A stretch of DNA of 64,000 nt from Daedaleopsis sinensis (taxonomy: Eukaryota; Basidiomycota; Agaricomycetes; Polyporales; Polyporaceae): NCBI GenBank assembly GCA_033807695.1, contig CM066309.1, forward strand, positions 558,001 to 622,000, in the 5' to 3' direction. The notes beneath the pieces were generated by a model. It made no database searches, was not told the origin of the DNA, and saw only the letters and a program-made list of their open reading frames with translations. Below, piece by piece: positions 1-12,514 of this stretch; position 1 is the first letter of the stretch; every line of letters begins with the position of its first letter. The translations under genes and the position numbers were made by a program.

Positions 1-1639
1 CAACTCCCATCTTTGGTACATAGCGGCCCCCATCCTCTCCCCTCGAAACATCGTCGCCTGGGCGCCTAAGCCTGTAGCAACGAAAGTTGTTCTAAGTATC
101 TCGGTTTCTGTTCTCCGCGTTCTGAGCAGACTCTTTGTGCCACCACAGTTACTGCGTGCAGACAAAAGGCGATAACTTCCAACGAAGGACGTGCGTCTAC
201 TGCCTCGAAACATATCGGCAAGCAACCGCCTTGCAACCGCCGGCCGCCAGCCTGTGCACAACTCCAATCAAATTTTCGCGACGGGCAATCCGAGACACAC
301 CCATCGGCGACCTTCCAAGGCCTTCCAGACCCAACAGAGACAGGCGTCAGTACACTGTACTTTCACCGTGATGGCTGAGGCCTGAGACTCAACGGCTAGA
401 TCAACTTATCCAGCTCACGGCAGCACACGATCAACTCATCCAACCGCTTTCAGGTGAGCAAATCTGATCATTTTGTGTCGTTCCTGTTGCCCTGCTTCAA
501 CACGGAGCTGTACCGCGAGTCGCACTGTGTAACGCCGCTCATTGTGCCAGAAAAAGACTCGGCACGATGAGCATCGTGCAGCGCCATGGACGATCTATTC
601 TAAGCTTCATAGCGCCGTGCACGCTGTGAAAGAAGTCATGCATGCGCAGCTGTGTTCGGCATGTACGCTGTGTCTTCCCGGAGCAAGACTGAGACTCGGT
701 CGAAGACCAAATCACAAGAGCTCAACATTAATGATGTGTTATGTCGCGGTCCGCCACCGTCCGTCAGAGATGTGTTCTGCTGTTTTCAGCTGCATACGTC
801 TCAGGTGCATCTCATGTGCGATGATAGACTCTGCCCTGCGTCTCGCGCGTCTCATTTTGATCTATCTTTAGGGAGAAGTCTGGACTAGTGCTCATAACAT
901 GAACACGCCGACTGCGTCCCACTCTGCATGCGTCTCACACGTTCAAGTGCCTAGTCATCCATTAATGTAACGTAGCAGGTGCGCTATCTATATGCCTGCA
1001 GCTGCGCACAGCTCCTCGTTACTCATTAATACACGAGCTCCGTTCCACAGGCTGGCAGCTGTGCGATTTATAAGCTCGGGACAAGTTGATAACGTTTGGT
1101 AGCCGGCGGAGAGTACAAGTCCCCGGTAAGGAACCTCCATGATCCGCATTGACAGAGATTTCTGAACTAACTCACGGATCACAGCATCGTGCATACTACA
1201 TATGCACTGCCTATCACAGCCCCACAAAGGGTTACTTATCTCCAAGAAGGTAATCGCTAAACTTCCTACCCGCAGAATCAAACACCCGAGTCTCATGAAC
1301 ATGCACCGAATGTCGCATGGAGATATAGTGCTGCGCAGTGCGCAGAGTACGGAGATCGTCAACTCTCCCAGGCGGTGTTCGGCCAAGCGACTTATCATGG
1401 CTCGATGCGCAGCAAAGGCTATGCTAGGCTTGGCTAGACCGAATGTCCTCGTATGATGGATGGCGCGGAGGCCCGGGCTCGATGTGATGAGCCGGCTGGG
1501 CGAAAGCCCGGGCCCCATGGCTGCGTTCGAAGACAACACCAACTTCTATGTTCTGACAGTGAGTTCGTATTGGCTCTTCACAGAGTGAGGCTGACCGTCT
1601 TGGAATGAGATTTGATAAGAGACCTACGATGAACACGGG
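1..1639. other. No gene recognised
   Basis: Short open frames occur on both strands, but none has a plausible start, splice pattern or recognisable domain. I see no clear repeat or RNA gene here. A low-GC stretch around 880-1250 looks like intergenic DNA. Confidence 0.4.
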
Positions 1640-1960
1640 TGCGATCCTCGAAGACGATGCGCAAATCTTCTGAGCGCAGATCGTACATCTTCTTCGCGTC
1701 CTGCCTAGTTCCTCGCACCATCCTCTCACTGCGTCTTGGGTCTTCAGTACCGGCACTCGAAGCGGATCATAGTTCGAAACTTCAAACCGGAGAACATCCT
1801 CGTGTACGCGAACAGATCCTTGCTGACTTCGGACTGACTGCTACCCGCGGGGGAGTAGTTTTTCGGAACTCTGCTCTATGCGTCCACACAATTTTACCTG
1901 GTCGACATATGGCTTTGGGGTCATCGTCTTCGAGATGCTGCTCGGCTTCGTGAGTTTTCT
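1640..1960 (+). pseudogene. Protein-kinase relic (catalytic loop and DFG only)
   Basis: Two kinase landmarks sit close together but in different frames. Around 1769-1805 one frame reads IIVRNFKPENILVYAN, a match to the HRD-loop pattern HRDxKPENILV. About 1818-1845 another frame reads ILADFGLTATRG, the DFG motif. Near 1905-1950 the DNA can be read as VDIW-ALG-VIVFEMLLGF (the helix F region) only by adding single bases. At least three frame breaks within 200 bp mean it cannot encode a kinase. No N-lobe or complete C-lobe is visible. It is separate from the intact atypical kinase at 36.3 kb, whose DFG is replaced by DYS, so it probably derives from a more canonical kinase. Confidence 0.6.
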
Positions 1961-2388
1961 CTCTTCAATTGGGTACTTTCCTTGCACAATCTGAGTGAAT
2001 ACGGTGGTTAGTTTTCGTCTCGCCTCAGACTCGAGCTGACTGTGCTCGAGGTCGAAATCGAGGATGAGACGTCCAGAGCCGCCATGTCGCTGTGAATATT
2101 TGCGTGACACAGCATCACGTGCTGTGACTAGCCGCGTACTGAAGTACTAAAGCCAGGCGCGTGGCCCATTCCAAGTTCTTCCATTAACCTGTGAGGTCTG
2201 TACCTCTGGAAAGTCACACCCGCACGTTGGTCATTCACAGCAGAGGTATGTCTACACGCACGAGTAATCTGCGCCGCTTGCTCATGATGGGCTAGTTCTC
2301 CGCACTGTACTAGGAGACTTGGTGCCACTCAATAGACAAGGTGGCGCGCATCCTCGAAGGTGAAGACAAAGGACAGTCAGGACCACCG
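1961..2388. other. No gene recognised
   Basis: Spacer between the kinase relic and the F-box gene. No motif, repeat or splice pattern that I can support. Confidence 0.3.
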
Positions 2389-3778
2389 ATGTCGTTGGTT
2401 CAAGAATTTCCCCCCGAGATCCTTGGCAAGGTGTTCGAGGAGATCGCCAGCCTGGCAGCACCCCCGAGACTTCGTATGAACTGGCGGCCTGCAGCCTTGT
2501 CTGCCGTTACTGGCGCGAAGCCAGCCTTCGTCTACTATTCAGGACCCTGGTCATCCGTTCAGCTGAGTCCTTCGATGACCTTCTGCAGTTTCTCCAAGAG
2601 CACCCTCGCATCTCTAGCTTGGTCCACGACATACATCTCGCCGCGCCTGAGATACAACAACCTCTCCTCCAGTTCACGGTTTTACCGCATATGGCTCCTT
2701 GGACCGTGGAGCTCATGCCTCACGACGCAGTTCCCGTCATGCCGCATATCGACATTTCGACCGTCGTCCAGATCATCCGCACCTTGCCTAATCTCGTTAT
2801 CTTTGAGCTTGTTCGTGTGTTGATAGTTGGCACCACCTCCGGTCAAGGTGCGATTGCCCTCGCAAGCTCGATCGCGGTCGGCGACATGTACCTCATCGAA
2901 TGCGGATGGGAGGGTGACCACCCTGTCGCCACTATGATGGAGTATCTGTCTTTGTTCACGACGGAACATCTCGCGTTCGATGCTCCTTCCTTCCACCCGC
3001 GACGTGAATCGTCGAATCCCACCGGTACCACAGTACATCCGAGTCGCCCCATCCAACACCCTAACATATGTTGGCGAAGCATATCTAAAGACCCGGTACC
3101 CCTCGCAGCCCTCGCAGACTCCCTAGGTCCCACTTGCCTCACCGACCTACATCTCTCCTTCACCAAGTGGGAACAACTCCCCGAGATCGGGCGGCTGCTC
3201 CACACCTGCTCCGGTACGCTCAAGTACCTGAACCTCAGACTTTCCCGTGCACTGGAAGTCAGTTTCTGGAGCAAGGGGGCTGCTCGTAAGTGATTCGTCC
3301 TCACTCTTACACCGCACGCGCTCAGTCAACTTGTGTCCCATTAGCGTCCGACCAGGACTGGGCGTCCCTGCGCTTATCCTCCCTCACCAAGCTCGAAGGC
3401 TTCTGTTTCGACCTCTACACTCCCCTGTTCTCCCCGAACTCCACTGGGGAGTTACCGTGGGTCGACCAAGTCGGTATCCCCACGTTTCTCTCGCACTTCC
3501 CCAAGGACCTGCCCTTGGACGGCGAGGGTATCACCATAGATGCAACGCTCCTCCCGACGCTCACTGCGCCGTTGGGACCCTACGTGGTTCCCTTCGCGGA
3601 CATAGAGGACGCACTCCTGCGGTTCGAGCGCCTCAAGGCCGTCAGGATCCACGTACGAAACTTACCGGTCGATGCGGAGGAGGATGCACAGTGCGCCGCT
3701 GCCCTCGCGTTCCCGCGGTTGTACGAGAGAAGGAAGCTCTTTGCGGTGATGCACAAGCCGAGACACGATTGCTGGTAA
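2389..3778 (+). CDS. F-box protein, apparent 1-base frameshift after the F-box start
   Basis: Substrate-adaptor type protein of an SCF ubiquitin ligase, by its N-terminal F-box. ATG at 2389 gives MSLVQEFPPEILGKVFEEIA, the first half of an F-box. The second half, LAACSLVCRYWREASLRLLF, lies in the +2 frame from about 2466. No intron fits between them, so a single-base indel near 2455-2465 (a run of five C) breaks the box, or the assembly has an error. From there the frame is open to 3285, with leucine-rich text (LPNLVIFELV, SSLVHDIHL). A GT-AG intron at 3286-3344 joins in phase to 3345-3778, ending at TGA 3776-3778. The correct downstream intron argues for a very recent lesion. Substrate unknown. 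The second F-box gene at 33.2 kb is of a different subtype. Confidence 0.6.
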
Positions 3779-4392
3779 GCCGGACGTGTCGCTCAACATC
3801 TTCACCGAGACTGATTGGCTCCGTAGTGGACCAGTCAGCTAGCTTCACTGGCGGTACCGTACACAACTCTCAGACAGCTCGAAGGATAGACGATATAAGA
3901 GCTGTTGGATATCTGTCGAGACTTAATTGCTTGCATCGTTCCCTCTCTAGCGGACGGTCATGGACGTGACCTGTGCGATGATGTCTGCCTTTAACCATGT
4001 ATAGTACTCACTAGCTTGCCTATGAATGTGGCACAATCCGTCCGACTGCTTCTCATTCAGGCCGCCTGTATGAGAGGGGTCGTAGCCGGTGACTGGTTAG
4101 CTAGGCCAAGGTCAAGCCAAAGCCTGTCCGCTCGGACGTCGGAGTGTGGCATCGGATACTTGATGTACGGATTTGTGTTAGCTGACGGAGAAGACGAGGA
4201 GATATGGAAGTGACACTCCTAGTGCTTTAACATCGCATATACACAGATTGACAGGAGATAGAGCGAACATGAGGATGAGAGGATGGATGGTATATGCGTA
4301 TAGTATGATGATGGTACGCCTCCGTGATATGATGACAGCGTGAAGTTTAGAGATTCACGTCTTCGTGAGACCAAACTGCCCCGAATCGCGCT
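3779..4392. other. No gene recognised
   Basis: Intergenic stretch between convergent genes; it holds short GATG-rich simple sequence around 4265-4345 but no coding signal that I can support. Confidence 0.35.
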
Positions 4393-5131
4393 CTAGTCCA
4401 CACCCTGATAACCCGTCAGCTGAACGCAACATCGCGGAGAGCACGCGGAACGCACGACGTTGTTATTCCAAGACCACCACCACATCGGCGCGACCCTCGG
4501 CGCGTGCGGGTCGTCGTTCATCGCCGTGTCGAGTATCTTCAGCACTTTGTCGTAGTTGCCCATCATCTCCAGCGGCGCGTACTCCTCCTCCACGTCGTAG
4601 TTCGTGTACATCACGAGCATGCTGCTCCAATCCAAAGACAGCGGCCGCCCCGTGTCGAGCAGCAGCCCTGTCGCCCTAATCAGATGGGTGAGCACGACCC
4701 TGCGCGCGATCCCGCGGATGGGTTCTACGAGCGACTCGTCGCGGTAGTGTTCGTCGGTTAGGTCGGCGAAGCGGAGCACCTCTTTGCCCAAGATTGCCCG
4801 GACGTGCGACCCCGTGCCCAGCTTGTAGGTGAGATTGTGCCGCTTGGCGTAGTCGACGAGGTAGTTATCCTTGAACGGCCAGCTGTACAGGAGAAGTGGC
4901 GGCTTGGTGCCGCTGCTGCCGAGGAGATGAACGGGAATGGTCCGTTGTGGTTTGTAGTTATCGATGAGCCTGCGCCATTTCTGTGGGTGCTCATCAGCAT
5001 GCGTGTCGAGTATGACCGTGTATATATGCCTGAAAAAGAAAATACTGTACCTCTTCCTGCACTTTCTCTGCAGCATCGGAGAACTTGAGCGGGTTACCTG
5101 GGTCCTTCGTGGCATCGGTCTCGGGTTCCAT
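4393..5131 (-). CDS. Hypothetical protein, two exons
   Basis: Not recognised by name. Reading the minus strand, ATG at 5131 starts MEPETDATKDPGNPLKFSDA; after 27 codons a 70-nt GT-AG intron (5050-4981) leads in phase to KWRRLIDNYKPQ and the frame stays open to TAG at 4393-4395, giving about 222 residues. The text is hydrophilic and ordinary globular, with GSHVRAILGKEVLRFADL, a Trp-rich patch APMWWWSWNN near the C terminus, and no signal peptide or membrane segment. Choosing the upstream ATG with the intron removes the low-quality read-through N terminus that the continuous frame would give. The C-terminal 25 residues are less gene-like and a further unrecognised intron there is possible. It is probably a lineage-restricted basidiomycete protein. 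Confidence 0.6.
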
Positions 5132-5339
5132 CAGATATTGATCCGTCCTTCCGAGTGAGCAGGGTTTCTCTTCTGACGGCGCGTTCGCATGGCAGCAGGT
5201 GAGAGCACGCTATGATAGGTAGTGCGTTTGAAGTCGCGCAATGGGAGCAGAGCCTGAGTCTGAGGATGATCGTTTTGTTTTTGTGTTTGTTTGTTTGTTT
5301 GTTTGTATTTCCGCGTGGTTTGGGCTGGTTTGGGACCGG

Positions 5340-5525
5340 CAGAATTGCTCCTAGTCGTGTACTCCGCGAACGGTGTGGTGGTCGCCTCGTATAGTGTCTT
5401 GACGTGTAGTTCGAGCGCGAACAACTTACTTGTGGAAAATGCCAGTGCCACGCGGCTCGGTGAAAGATGCTCTCTTCGTTAGCGAGGACAGGACGCGTGG
5501 ACGGCTCGAGAGGCGAGTTTGACCC
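5340..5525 (-). pseudogene. Fragment of an F-box gene (copy of part of the 33.2-kb gene)
   Basis: On the minus strand this stretch reads NEESIFHRAA followed, after small indels, by FALELHVKTLYEA and FAEYTTR. These correspond in order to nucleotides about 33320-33470 of the intact F-box gene, where an alternative frame likewise reads FALKLHLKTLYEA and the real frame reads NEESIFHRAA. The F-box itself and all sequence after the match are missing, and a GTTT microsatellite (5279-5306) lies at one edge. It is a truncated, non-functional duplicate. Confidence 0.65.
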
Positions 5526-5951
5526 GGAGTAGATTAAGCAGTAGAGAATGGGAAGATGTGCAAGAGATAGCGCGCTAGCGGAGGGAAGTGCCAGTTACCA
5601 AGTTCAGTCGAGAAAGGTTGGAGAAAGGTGTTCCGGGCCCGAACTCCGAACGAGGCGAGAGGAAAAGCTGTGCTATGGGGAATCGGCGTCCCAACTAGGA
5701 AGCCCGACACCCATATCGGACGCGTTGACGTAAGAATGCGTCTGCTCAGCGTCTGCCCAGTCGCAAATCTCTGCTCTCCCAACATCGTCCCCAACGGCGA
5801 GCACGTCCCCCTCCTCGTCCTCGCCCCGCCGCTCCGCCGCTTTCGGTGGTCCCGACGATGACCTTTGCCACCCCAACATCGTCCCCAACGGCGAGCACTG
5901 GTCTCCCTCGTCCTCGCCCCGCCGCCCCCGCCGCTTTTGGTGGTCCCGACG
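5526..5951. other. Duplicated upstream region of the OMT module
   Basis: About 5640-5950 resembles the 5' flank of the intact OMT gene (49.04-49.27 kb, opposite strand), including the short text NIVPNGEH seen twice here (about 5780 and 5880), so the OMT leader has itself been tandemly duplicated in this copy. Confidence 0.45.
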
Positions 5952-8190
5952 ATGACCTTCGCCACCCCGCGCTCGCTCTACTCTCTCATCGGCGGGGCCC
6001 TCGACGGCATCGAGCGCATTTACCGTGACGTTTCCCTCAACTCCTCCCCGACGCCCACTACCCCATACACCGTCCTCACCTCCCTTACACCCTCTGCCGC
6101 CGCCGCCCTCCCCGAACCGCTTCTGCCGCCGCCTCCGACAACGACGACGATCCGGAGGACAACCACTCCTATTCCGCCGCGCGCACGCCCAAGACCCTTC
6201 GGCGCACGAGCAGCTCGCTCGACTCGGAGGTCACGCTCAACCTGAATACGCTGAGCTTCACCCGCTCGACACGTCTACTACCCGACCGAACCGCACTACG
6301 CCGCCGTCGACACCGCAGAGTCCATCGCGCACCCGGACGTGATCGCCGCCACGACCTGCATTGTCGCCGGCTGCGGCCAGATCAGAGCCCCGTCCATTCC
6401 TCGCGATCATCGATGTAGCCATGGATGTCGCGTGTCTGCGCTTCCTCGAAGCGTCGAATACCGCGGAGATCCTCTATGACAGTGCGGAGCTCAACGGCAT
6501 GCACGTCAAGGAACCTGGGAGCCTTGTCGGTGTTGAGGAAGGGAAGCTCAGTACGTCCGCGTCTCCCGCTTCAGGCCTCAGGTGTTGTGTTCGTAGGCCT
6601 CAGGCGTTGTGTTCATCGGCATCGAGTTACGCGTCATCTCCCGCCTGACAAAGGCGATTTCGTGAGCATTCACCTCTGCTAGCTGCGCATATATCATGAG
6701 ATTATGAAAAACCACCGCCGCTCCCATTCGAGCGTTTGATCTAGAGAGATGGCTGAACTCGGACGCACCGCAATGTCCCTTTAAATCGTGGGTGCTTACC
6801 TCGTCTCTATGTCTGACATGCATTTTCCATTACAGGCCACATTCTTCGCCGTGCGCGAGGTCTATGCGAACGTGATTGCGAACAATCGTATCTCCGAGTA
6901 GATCTCACGCGGATTTGCAGGGCTCGTAAGTTCCGCCGCCAAGTCAAGTACTCAAACAGGCGCATATAGCTCTACGGACATGTATAAGTCCACGAACGGA
7001 ATCGTTGTGATCATTAACTTATAATACTTTCTGCCTAGTGGTGCCTTTGAACAACAACTGAACAACAACTGAGCCGCGCCTCGCAGTACCGATGAGCTGT
7101 TCAAGTCGTCGAGCTATTCCGCCGATTGCTACCTGCCCAAGCTTGCGAAAGTTCTCAACAGGATACACGCGCCATCCACGCGCCGTACAACGCCTTCAAC
7201 ACGACATCGCTCATTCCGAGTGGCTGGAGCGACCCGGGAACGAAGAGAGGCTCAAGAAGTTTGGTCCAGCGATGACCGGTACCGCCGCTTGGTAGATCCC
7301 TGGCGAGATCGTGACAGGTCTGTGGTTGCCCCACTCTTCAACTTCAACCGCACGCACTCTCTGCTGACCTATCCACAGGCTTCCCTTGGCAGGATCTGAG
7401 CGACAGATCAGTCGTCGTTGACATGGGGGGCGGCATCGACTCACCAGTCATACTAGCCCACACAATACGGCATCTGCGGTCCGTCGTCCAGGCCCAGGTG
7501 GCAGAGCATGGCCTCGCGGCAAGTCAGCTATGGAACTGAAAGCCCCGCAGGCGTGGCGAGAGCGTTGTCCGGAGATATTCGAAACCGGACGCGCCGTCTT
7601 CCTTGGACACGACTTCTTCCTCCCCGTGCGTGGACAACGAAGACGACTCCTCAAAATCGTTTACACCAAAACGATTCAGCTCGCTCGCGCCTCACTGATC
7701 GCGCCTCCTCGCATACCGAGGCAACACGACTGCGATCGCCTACTGGCTCGACCTGACGGTGCGCCTCCGTTGTGTCCGCTTCCAAGTGTTGTTTGACCTG
7801 ACAACCTGCGCGCAGATGCAGGTGACTTGCAACGTACAAGAACGGACGCTGCGCGAATGTCGCCGCTCGCACCGGGCGCGGGATTAAAGAACGTCGGTGT
7901 CGCACACAGCGAGGGCTCGCTGTTCCAACGCCCGGTGACGGGCCGTCCACGCTGCTGCTCCCCTCGGCTATCCCAGTCGCCGTCAGGCTGCGCGCGATGG
8001 CGAGCCGGACGTCGCTCGAAAATAAGGGACCCAGGTGTTCGAGTGTCCGTCGCGACCTTACTCCTACGCGCAGCAGCGGCTCGGCTGGGCACGCTCGCGG
8101 GCGGGTCGATTTCGACGACGCGGCTGCCGCTGCCGGGCTTCGAGGAGAGCTCACGAGCAAGGCCGAGGGGGTGTGGTGATCCGGGTTCAA
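5952..8190 (+). pseudogene. O-methyltransferase pseudogene (module copy 1)
   Basis: A decayed copy of the OMT at 45.3-49.0 kb. ATG 5952 starts MTFATPRSLYSLIGGALDGI, matching MTFAALRSLYSLIGEALDDI. Frame is lost near 6100. Then come LRFLEASNTAEILY (about 6435), VGVEEGKL (about 6530), a deleted and stopped version of the HILRLLATHHI exon (6836-6900), STDELFKSS (about 7087), WLERPGNEERLKKFGPAMTG (about 7220), a degraded SAM motif (VVDMGGGIDS, 7414-7443), GHDFFLP (about 7606) and a damaged C-terminal exon (7820-7960). A trace of the long C-terminal extension follows (MASRTSLENK, 7997, against MPSRTSLKKK). Exons and introns keep their order, so this is a DNA-level duplicate, not a retrocopy. It lies convergent to the DUF6533 gene at 9 kb. 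Confidence 0.85.
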
Positions 8191-8984
8191 GTTCCACTTG
8201 CGGGCGGGAGACGGAAGAAATCAAGTCAGGCTTCTCATCTCTTGGTGTAGTCCACGCCGCGTGGACTCTCGAGACGCTTCTAATCTTAGGTTGGCTGGCT
8301 TATTCGGACCGTCGTCGTCGCTTTGGACGGGTACCCTGTCGCTCGTTTGCTATTCTGGCTGTTACTTGCGGACTCGCGTTTGCACTGTGTTTTCCCTGCA
8401 CGCCAGGGCTCCCGGTTCATTTGTGTCTTTCTGTGTCTCGTTCTTGCTCTGGAATGTCGTGGGCTGTGTAGATTTCCGGACGTCCGCAGGTCCGGCTAGG
8501 CGCGGGAGACATGAAGCTGACGATGGCGGGTAGTATGCGTCCGCGACTCGACTTCGCATTCGTCACCGGGTCGGCCCTCAATTGAGTTTTGCGCGGTGAT
8601 GGCCTCTCGGCTGTTCTGAGTACCAGTGGTGGTACACTGCGCATGGGTGCGCGAACGAGGGTGTCGGATCGGCGGCAGGGGGATGTCGTGGAGGAATAAA
8701 GGTGCGTTGGATCCCCGAGTCCACGCCCTCAGATGGCGCCGCCGCAGTAGAACAACGCATCATATAAATATGTCTGATGACTCTGTCTAGTAGAAGTGTG
8801 GAATCGTACGCGAGAATCACTGAGAGCAAGGAAAACAAGAAAACATCTGAGTCTCGGAAGCAGCCACCGTTTCTTCCGCCCACGATTTCTGCAGCCCCGA
8901 CTCCATATCGCACCCGTCTTCATGTCATGGCCCCTTCTCGCGCCTTCCACGTCCTCGTCCCCGCCTTGGCCAGTGAGCGTACCG
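8191..8984. other. Module spacer between convergent OMT and DUF6533 genes
   Basis: Sequence around 8205-8330 and 8480-8550 matches, in inverted order, 45.27-44.87 kb (shared GGAAGAAAtcaaGTCAGGCT-type and AAGCTGACGATGGCG-type strings with substitutions). The spacer was therefore copied together with the two genes. No coding frame of its own. Confidence 0.55.
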
Positions 8985-10853
8985 TCAAACGACCTCCTGG
9001 ACCTCCGAGCGGGACTCGGGCTGGACCGCCAAGTCGTCCAGTGGAATCGCGTCGTCAGCCACTTCACCGGAGTGAGAGCCTTCGCCTTTGTCCGGGATGT
9101 CTTCGTCCCATTCGTCGCGTGCGGGAGCGGCGCGGCGGTGAATAGTGGACCCAAGTGACCCGATAGCTCGGTCCATGAAACTGAGCGAGCTTTGCGAGCT
9201 CGTTTGAGACATCTGCGACTCCGCGTCGTCTGAGCCGACCCTGACGCTGTGCTCGTTTGCCTCTTGGAGGTCGAGGATGAAGCGATATACGAGGACGGCT
9301 GTCAGGCTATGAGCAGAATTTAAGCGAGTGAGCTTAGAGTAAGCATGTTGATGGGAGTGTGAGCTTGAGGACCTACGGGTCGGTGTTGAATCCAGTGAGA
9401 TAGCTTGTGCCAAATCCGGAGCGACTGCCAGTGGTAATAGATATCTATGAACACGGTCAGAAAGATGGAAATAATCGCTGGACACCATACTCACTGAGGT
9501 TATCGTGAAGATGAGATGTAATGCGTTTACGACGAATAATGTGCTGTCAAGGTGCAATATCAAGGTCCATCAGAGTGACTCTCCAGCCCAAAATAGTAGT
9601 AGTGAAAGTGAAACACACGCAAAACAGAGTATCCCTTATAGAAACTTCGACCTTAGTATTACATATCATATCTCAATCATGGAACGTGACGTACCATTAT
9701 CCAACATTATGTCTGAGAGGGTCGTGCTGCCGCGCTTGACAAAGGGAAGCCTGAGTTTCTTCAAATTTCCGCCCAATTTGCGCCAAGTGATGACCACAAG
9801 AATCATGTCTGCAATGATCAATGGTAACCTTGAACAAATAACGACTATCCGATGTCGTGTCAGAACACTGTAGTGAGCTCTCGAAAGGGTGACTTGCATC
9901 TGACGGGCGACAATGACAGTGAGCATGGGCCATATAAGAAGGAGGAGCACAAAGTTACTACTACACTTACATGATGACATCTTGCTGAGCGGTGTGATCA
10001 TTGATAATACACCCAAAGACTGGATCCAGTGTTGGTGTCTGAAAGAGTAACCAATTGACCTAGTACAACGCAAAATATGCAATCATGTCACACTCTCAGC
10101 TATCACTGTGGACCAAATTGCACGTACCCAATTTACGCACAATGGTGCTAGTGAAAGGAGAGTGACAAGCCCGGCGACCAGCCAAGCTCTTGACAGCGCA
10201 TATGCTCTTGCACCTGAGAACACTTCAAGCAGAAGCACGGGGGTCAGTGGCTGTAAAAGACGGGCAATACTGCTGTCTATGGCAGATTTACCGGCAAAAG
10301 GAAGGTACAAATTATATCCGAAGACTACGCCTATCCATTGAGCGACCTGGCACCTTAGCACAGTGTTCAGCCTGCGTCGGGAAAATGTAGACCGGCCATG
10401 ATTAAAAGCCTTACCCCTAAAGCAGTAACATATCAGTTCACCAAGGATAGAACCAAGGTAGCAAGAGCGGACCTCATTCGAGTACAATACTTCGGTCAGA
10501 ATGGTTGAAAGCCCCTGCAGCAAATAGCTATACCTGATGGATAGGAATAATGCCGATGCAATCGAAAATCGGGGCCCCCAGAAGTATCTGACTTCGCGGT
10601 CTAACGTGGCTGCAAAGTCGTATACGAAAAATGCTGGAAGAAATATCAGAAATAGTCCCCGTTACTCCATCATACTAGGAAACATGCTCAGTGCATATAC
10701 CTATCACGGCGAAAACAACGAAGGTTTCTGTTTGGCTGTAGAGGAAGATTGAGGTGAGCCCATTCCAAGAGTGCCGTCTATAGTTAATTTACAGTGGACT
10801 TACTAGGTAGCGATGGCAGCGACGATTTCAGCATTGTCGTCGTCGGACGACAT
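8985..10853 (-). CDS. DUF6533-type multi-pass membrane protein (copy 1)
   Basis: Predicted integral membrane protein of a large Agaricomycete family; function unknown. ATG at 10853 starts MSSDDDNAEIVAAIAT; a 60-nt type intron follows, then YQTETFVVFAVI, then the family hallmark FFVYDFAATLDREVRYFWG. Later exons give hydrophobic helices: VLLLEVFSGARAYALSRAWL, GLVTLLSLAPLCVNW, VVICSRLPLIIADMILVVIT. The last exon ends in an acidic Ser-rich tail (QMSQTSSQSSL, then DEWDEDIPDKGEG) stopping at 8985-8987. All junctions checked are GT-AG. The tail ends QEVV, shorter than the QEVLRDEPLAQAV of other copies. The exon carrying LNALHLIF-type sequence (about 9480-9600) was not fully resolved, so a lesion there is possible. 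Confidence 0.7.
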
Positions 10854-12514
10854 GCTAGGTGAATGTATAGGGGATGACTGCCTCAGCCGCTGCTAGCTAG
10901 TCATACTTATATACTTATATAGTCCGTCCTTCGCCATTAATACAATCACCGCTGTTGCGATGATATCTTTTGGAAGCCTGCGGCTGAAATTGCATTGGCC
11001 GTCAACTGTCACAAATCAACTCAACTGGTCATAAATATTTGGAAGATGAGATCGTGCCTAGGATGCTGTTGGGTCCACTCTGAACCGGAGACACACATGC
11101 TGTCACGGTGCATAGACTTTAGTGACACGAGGTATAATGACCGTAACTGTGACTCTTTACTCAATGTCTACACCACGGAGCCTCGACGAGCAGGAAAGTT
11201 CTGTGAGCTCATCTAACTGCCAGAGTACAATCCAAGGACAATCCAGGGGCGGTAGACACCTTGAAGTAATGCCGTGCAGAGGAACGCAACAGGTGAACAA
11301 ACGCGACCTACATCTCGTCTCTCACACGAGGAAGCAGAATATGAACAACACCAGATCTGTGCACAGGCGTGCATCGACCTACACGAGCATCAGTTGGAGG
11401 ACGTGACAGGGCCGTTCAATACGATGATGCGAGTTGGTCGTCCCCATGGCGCTCGCTCCATGATCCTTCCCATGCCAGTAAAGTTCGTCTTGATAGGGAC
11501 CTTGGTATCCGCAACTCGTATCTATATTAGCCTGAAATAGCCCAGTACTATGGACTGTATCCCTCCGAACGGCAGAGGCTGCAGCCGGTGATACACTCTG
11601 CGTGCAGCGTCGGGACAGGCGTTATCTTGCTTCCGAATGGAGCCGAGATCTGTTGATGGCTACGCTCCCTGTCCGACGTGAGTTCTTGAGACCTGGGATG
11701 TACCCCGCTGCAGTCTTGAGGGCAAAGTCTGTTGTCACAATCCTGACTGTGCCGTGTCTCGAGCATGTTTGTCCATGGCGCGAAGGGAACTAGTGAAATA
11801 AGGGAGGGTAACGAGCTGGGATGCAGTGAGGGCGACGAGAAACTCTTGGTGTCGATGGGAGTGGTCTGAGCGCGCGGACGCGTCTGGTATCTTCACCGAG
11901 GACTCCTGCAGACTGTCCTCATGGGGATCATAACTGTACAGTGGATGCAGCCTAGAGTCGCAGACCGTCGTGAAACTCGACCGAGAGTGCAAGCGCCCAA
12001 TCCACAACGACATATGGCACGGGCATGAAAACTATCTGTCGCAAGCGGCGTAGGTCAGGGTATCATCGAAACGCAAAGCACAATGAGCATCTGATGAGCA
12101 TACCATCATATCGCATTTGGACATAACCTGCACACTTCCGCCGCGCTGTTGAACAAGGGCGTCTGGAGATACGGCGCAAAGATTTTGCGGCGTCGTTGTT
12201 CAGGATCTAACAACATCGCGATATAGTCAGTCAGAATCTCAGCAAAGATGCACTCACGATGTTCTACCACCCGCCACGAACGCAACCGTGGCGTCGCCCA
12301 CCTCGTCCCCCGCAGTCGACACGAACAGCATAGGATATACACGAAGAGTTACTACATACTACAAGTGCGCATGCGCAAACGAACGGCGTCGACAGACGTG
12401 AGCTATCCAAGCCAGCTGCAGCCCCGCTCCTTATCCGAAGTCCACGAGAACTAGAACAATCCTATCCGCGGCGACACCCCTCCACCTGTCCACAGCCTGC
12501 GCCCGTCCCTATCC
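10854..12514. other. Duplicated upstream flank, otherwise no gene recognised
   Basis: Two pieces are shared with other module copies. About 10985-11030 (inverted) matches 38290-38345 upstream of DUF6533 copy 2. About 11310-11520 matches 63040-63370 upstream of copy 3 (shared GAGGAAGCAGAATA, CTCGTCTCTC-like and CTCGTATC strings). I found no supported coding frame; 12.0-12.5 kb is the 3' flank of the BEM46-like gene. Confidence 0.4.

Noticed and set aside
8777..9158. Plus-strand frames over the DUF6533 copy 1 tail
   Set aside because: Antisense of the acidic tail exon, which is conserved in the minus-strand frame in four places.
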